From: Halorubrum rutilum
GTDB lineage: Archaea > Halobacteriota > Halobacteria > Halobacteriales > Haloferacaceae
Length of the DNA: 64,000 nt
Direction: 5' to 3'
NCBI RefSeq assembly: GCF_024494565.1
Contig: NZ_JANHDN010000002.1
Coordinates: 496,001-560,000 of the forward strand
The translations under genes and the position numbers were made by a program. The notes under the pieces are model-generated. The model was not told the origin of the DNA and did no database searches. It saw nothing but the letters and a program-made list of their open reading frames with translations. The number at the start of each line of letters is the position of its first letter. Position 1 is the first letter of the stretch. Shown one piece after another: positions 63,740 to 64,000 of the stretch.

Positions 63740-64000
63740 ATGCCCGATCTTCAGGAATGTATCGATGAATATGCGGCAGAAGTTGAGTATACTGCGCATG
63801 CTACCAAGTTCCTACAGTTAGACCGGTGGACGGGTGACAACCCGCTGTTGTTGTTGGCAGATGCAGCGGGGACGACGACCGGTCAAGCATACTTTTCACA
63901 GGTGAAGCCCAGCGTCGAAACTTTTCAGACGAAATTTCTTGATACGGGACGGATCAGCTCGTTTAGCGAACTGGCTGACTTGGACCAGCAGAGCCCCGCG
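63740..64000 (+). CDS. unknown protein, N-terminal part (runs off the window)
   Basis: The frame is open from the ATG at 63740 to the last base, 87 codons: MPDLQECIDEYAAEVEYTAH, then ATKFLQLDRWTGDNPLLLLA, DAAGTTTGQAYFSQVKPSVE and so on to SELADLDQQSPA. It is soluble and mixed helical. Codons are clearly more A/T-rich than in the central window. I recognise no family. A TTTTAATC run about 30 nt upstream is a possible TATA box. Confidence 0.65.
   Translation, partial: MPDLQECIDEYAAEVEYTAHATKFLQLDRWTGDNPLLLLADAAGTTTGQAYFSQVKPSVETFQTKFLDTGRISSFSELADLDQQSPA

Overview
The window looks like the chromosome of a haloarchaeon, probably Halorubrum or a close relative. It is very G+C-rich, its proteins are strongly acidic, its start codons often follow a TTTATA-type box by about 25 nt (leaderless archaeal promoters), and it carries archaeal families: a two-ring Cdc48 ATPase, archaeal AspRS, coenzyme F420 genes, an MBF1-like regulator, a KaiC-like ATPase and a two-helix haloarchaeal transducer. 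The genus is inferred from composition and gene content, not from a search.

Layout. 0-1.1 kb: end of a PotB/PotC-type ABC importer. 1.1-15.1 kb: housekeeping and small conserved genes (UspA proteins, CinA C-terminal domain, a methyltransferase with an orphan sensor-like domain, thymidine kinase, an amidohydrolase, two paralogous HD hydrolases around a UspA gene, an MBF1-like regulator, an ATP-grasp ligase, a cupin, KatG). 15.2-24.5 kb: ordinary genes (nucleoside-recognition membrane protein, beta-propeller-like protein, aminopeptidase, Gap, peroxiredoxin, Tsr3) separated by four copies of a roughly 310-370 bp structured element. Its long hairpins differ in sequence between copies but keep base pairing. 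24.6-38.0 kb: CofE and Mer (F420 metabolism), a chemotaxis transducer, a site-2 protease, acetyltransferase, UspA, rhodanese, photolyase, GlpA-like and FAD oxidoreductases, and an orphan RarA C-terminal-like protein. 38.0-38.4 kb: tRNA-Tyr(GUA) followed by a second copy of its 3' end, apparently an integration scar. 38.4-58.4 kb: CarB, Cdc48, LarC with a His-rich insert, AspRS, a secreted protein/lipoprotein pair, a VTT membrane protein, NAD kinase and a KaiC-like ATPase with a DPFGG-repeat tail. 58.5-64 kb: the G+C falls and genes thin out. Small membrane proteins, a membrane-anchored winged-helix regulator with secreted partners across a repeat-rich divergent promoter, and a truncated gene at the window edge suggest the margin of an accessory region.

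How the genes relate. Most units are one to three genes. Likely co-transcribed sets are the two ABC permeases (overlapping), methyltransferase plus FilR1-like protein (8 nt overlap), cofE-mer (2 nt gap), the 53.4-54.4 kb secreted pair (1 nt gap), and the 60.4-61.1 kb secreted protein plus winged-helix regulator (7 nt gap). Stress-related functions recur (four UspA-type proteins, KatG, peroxiredoxin, photolyase, rhodanese) but are scattered rather than forming one operon. The most promising undescribed feature is the repeated hairpin element at 15.2-24.5 kb.
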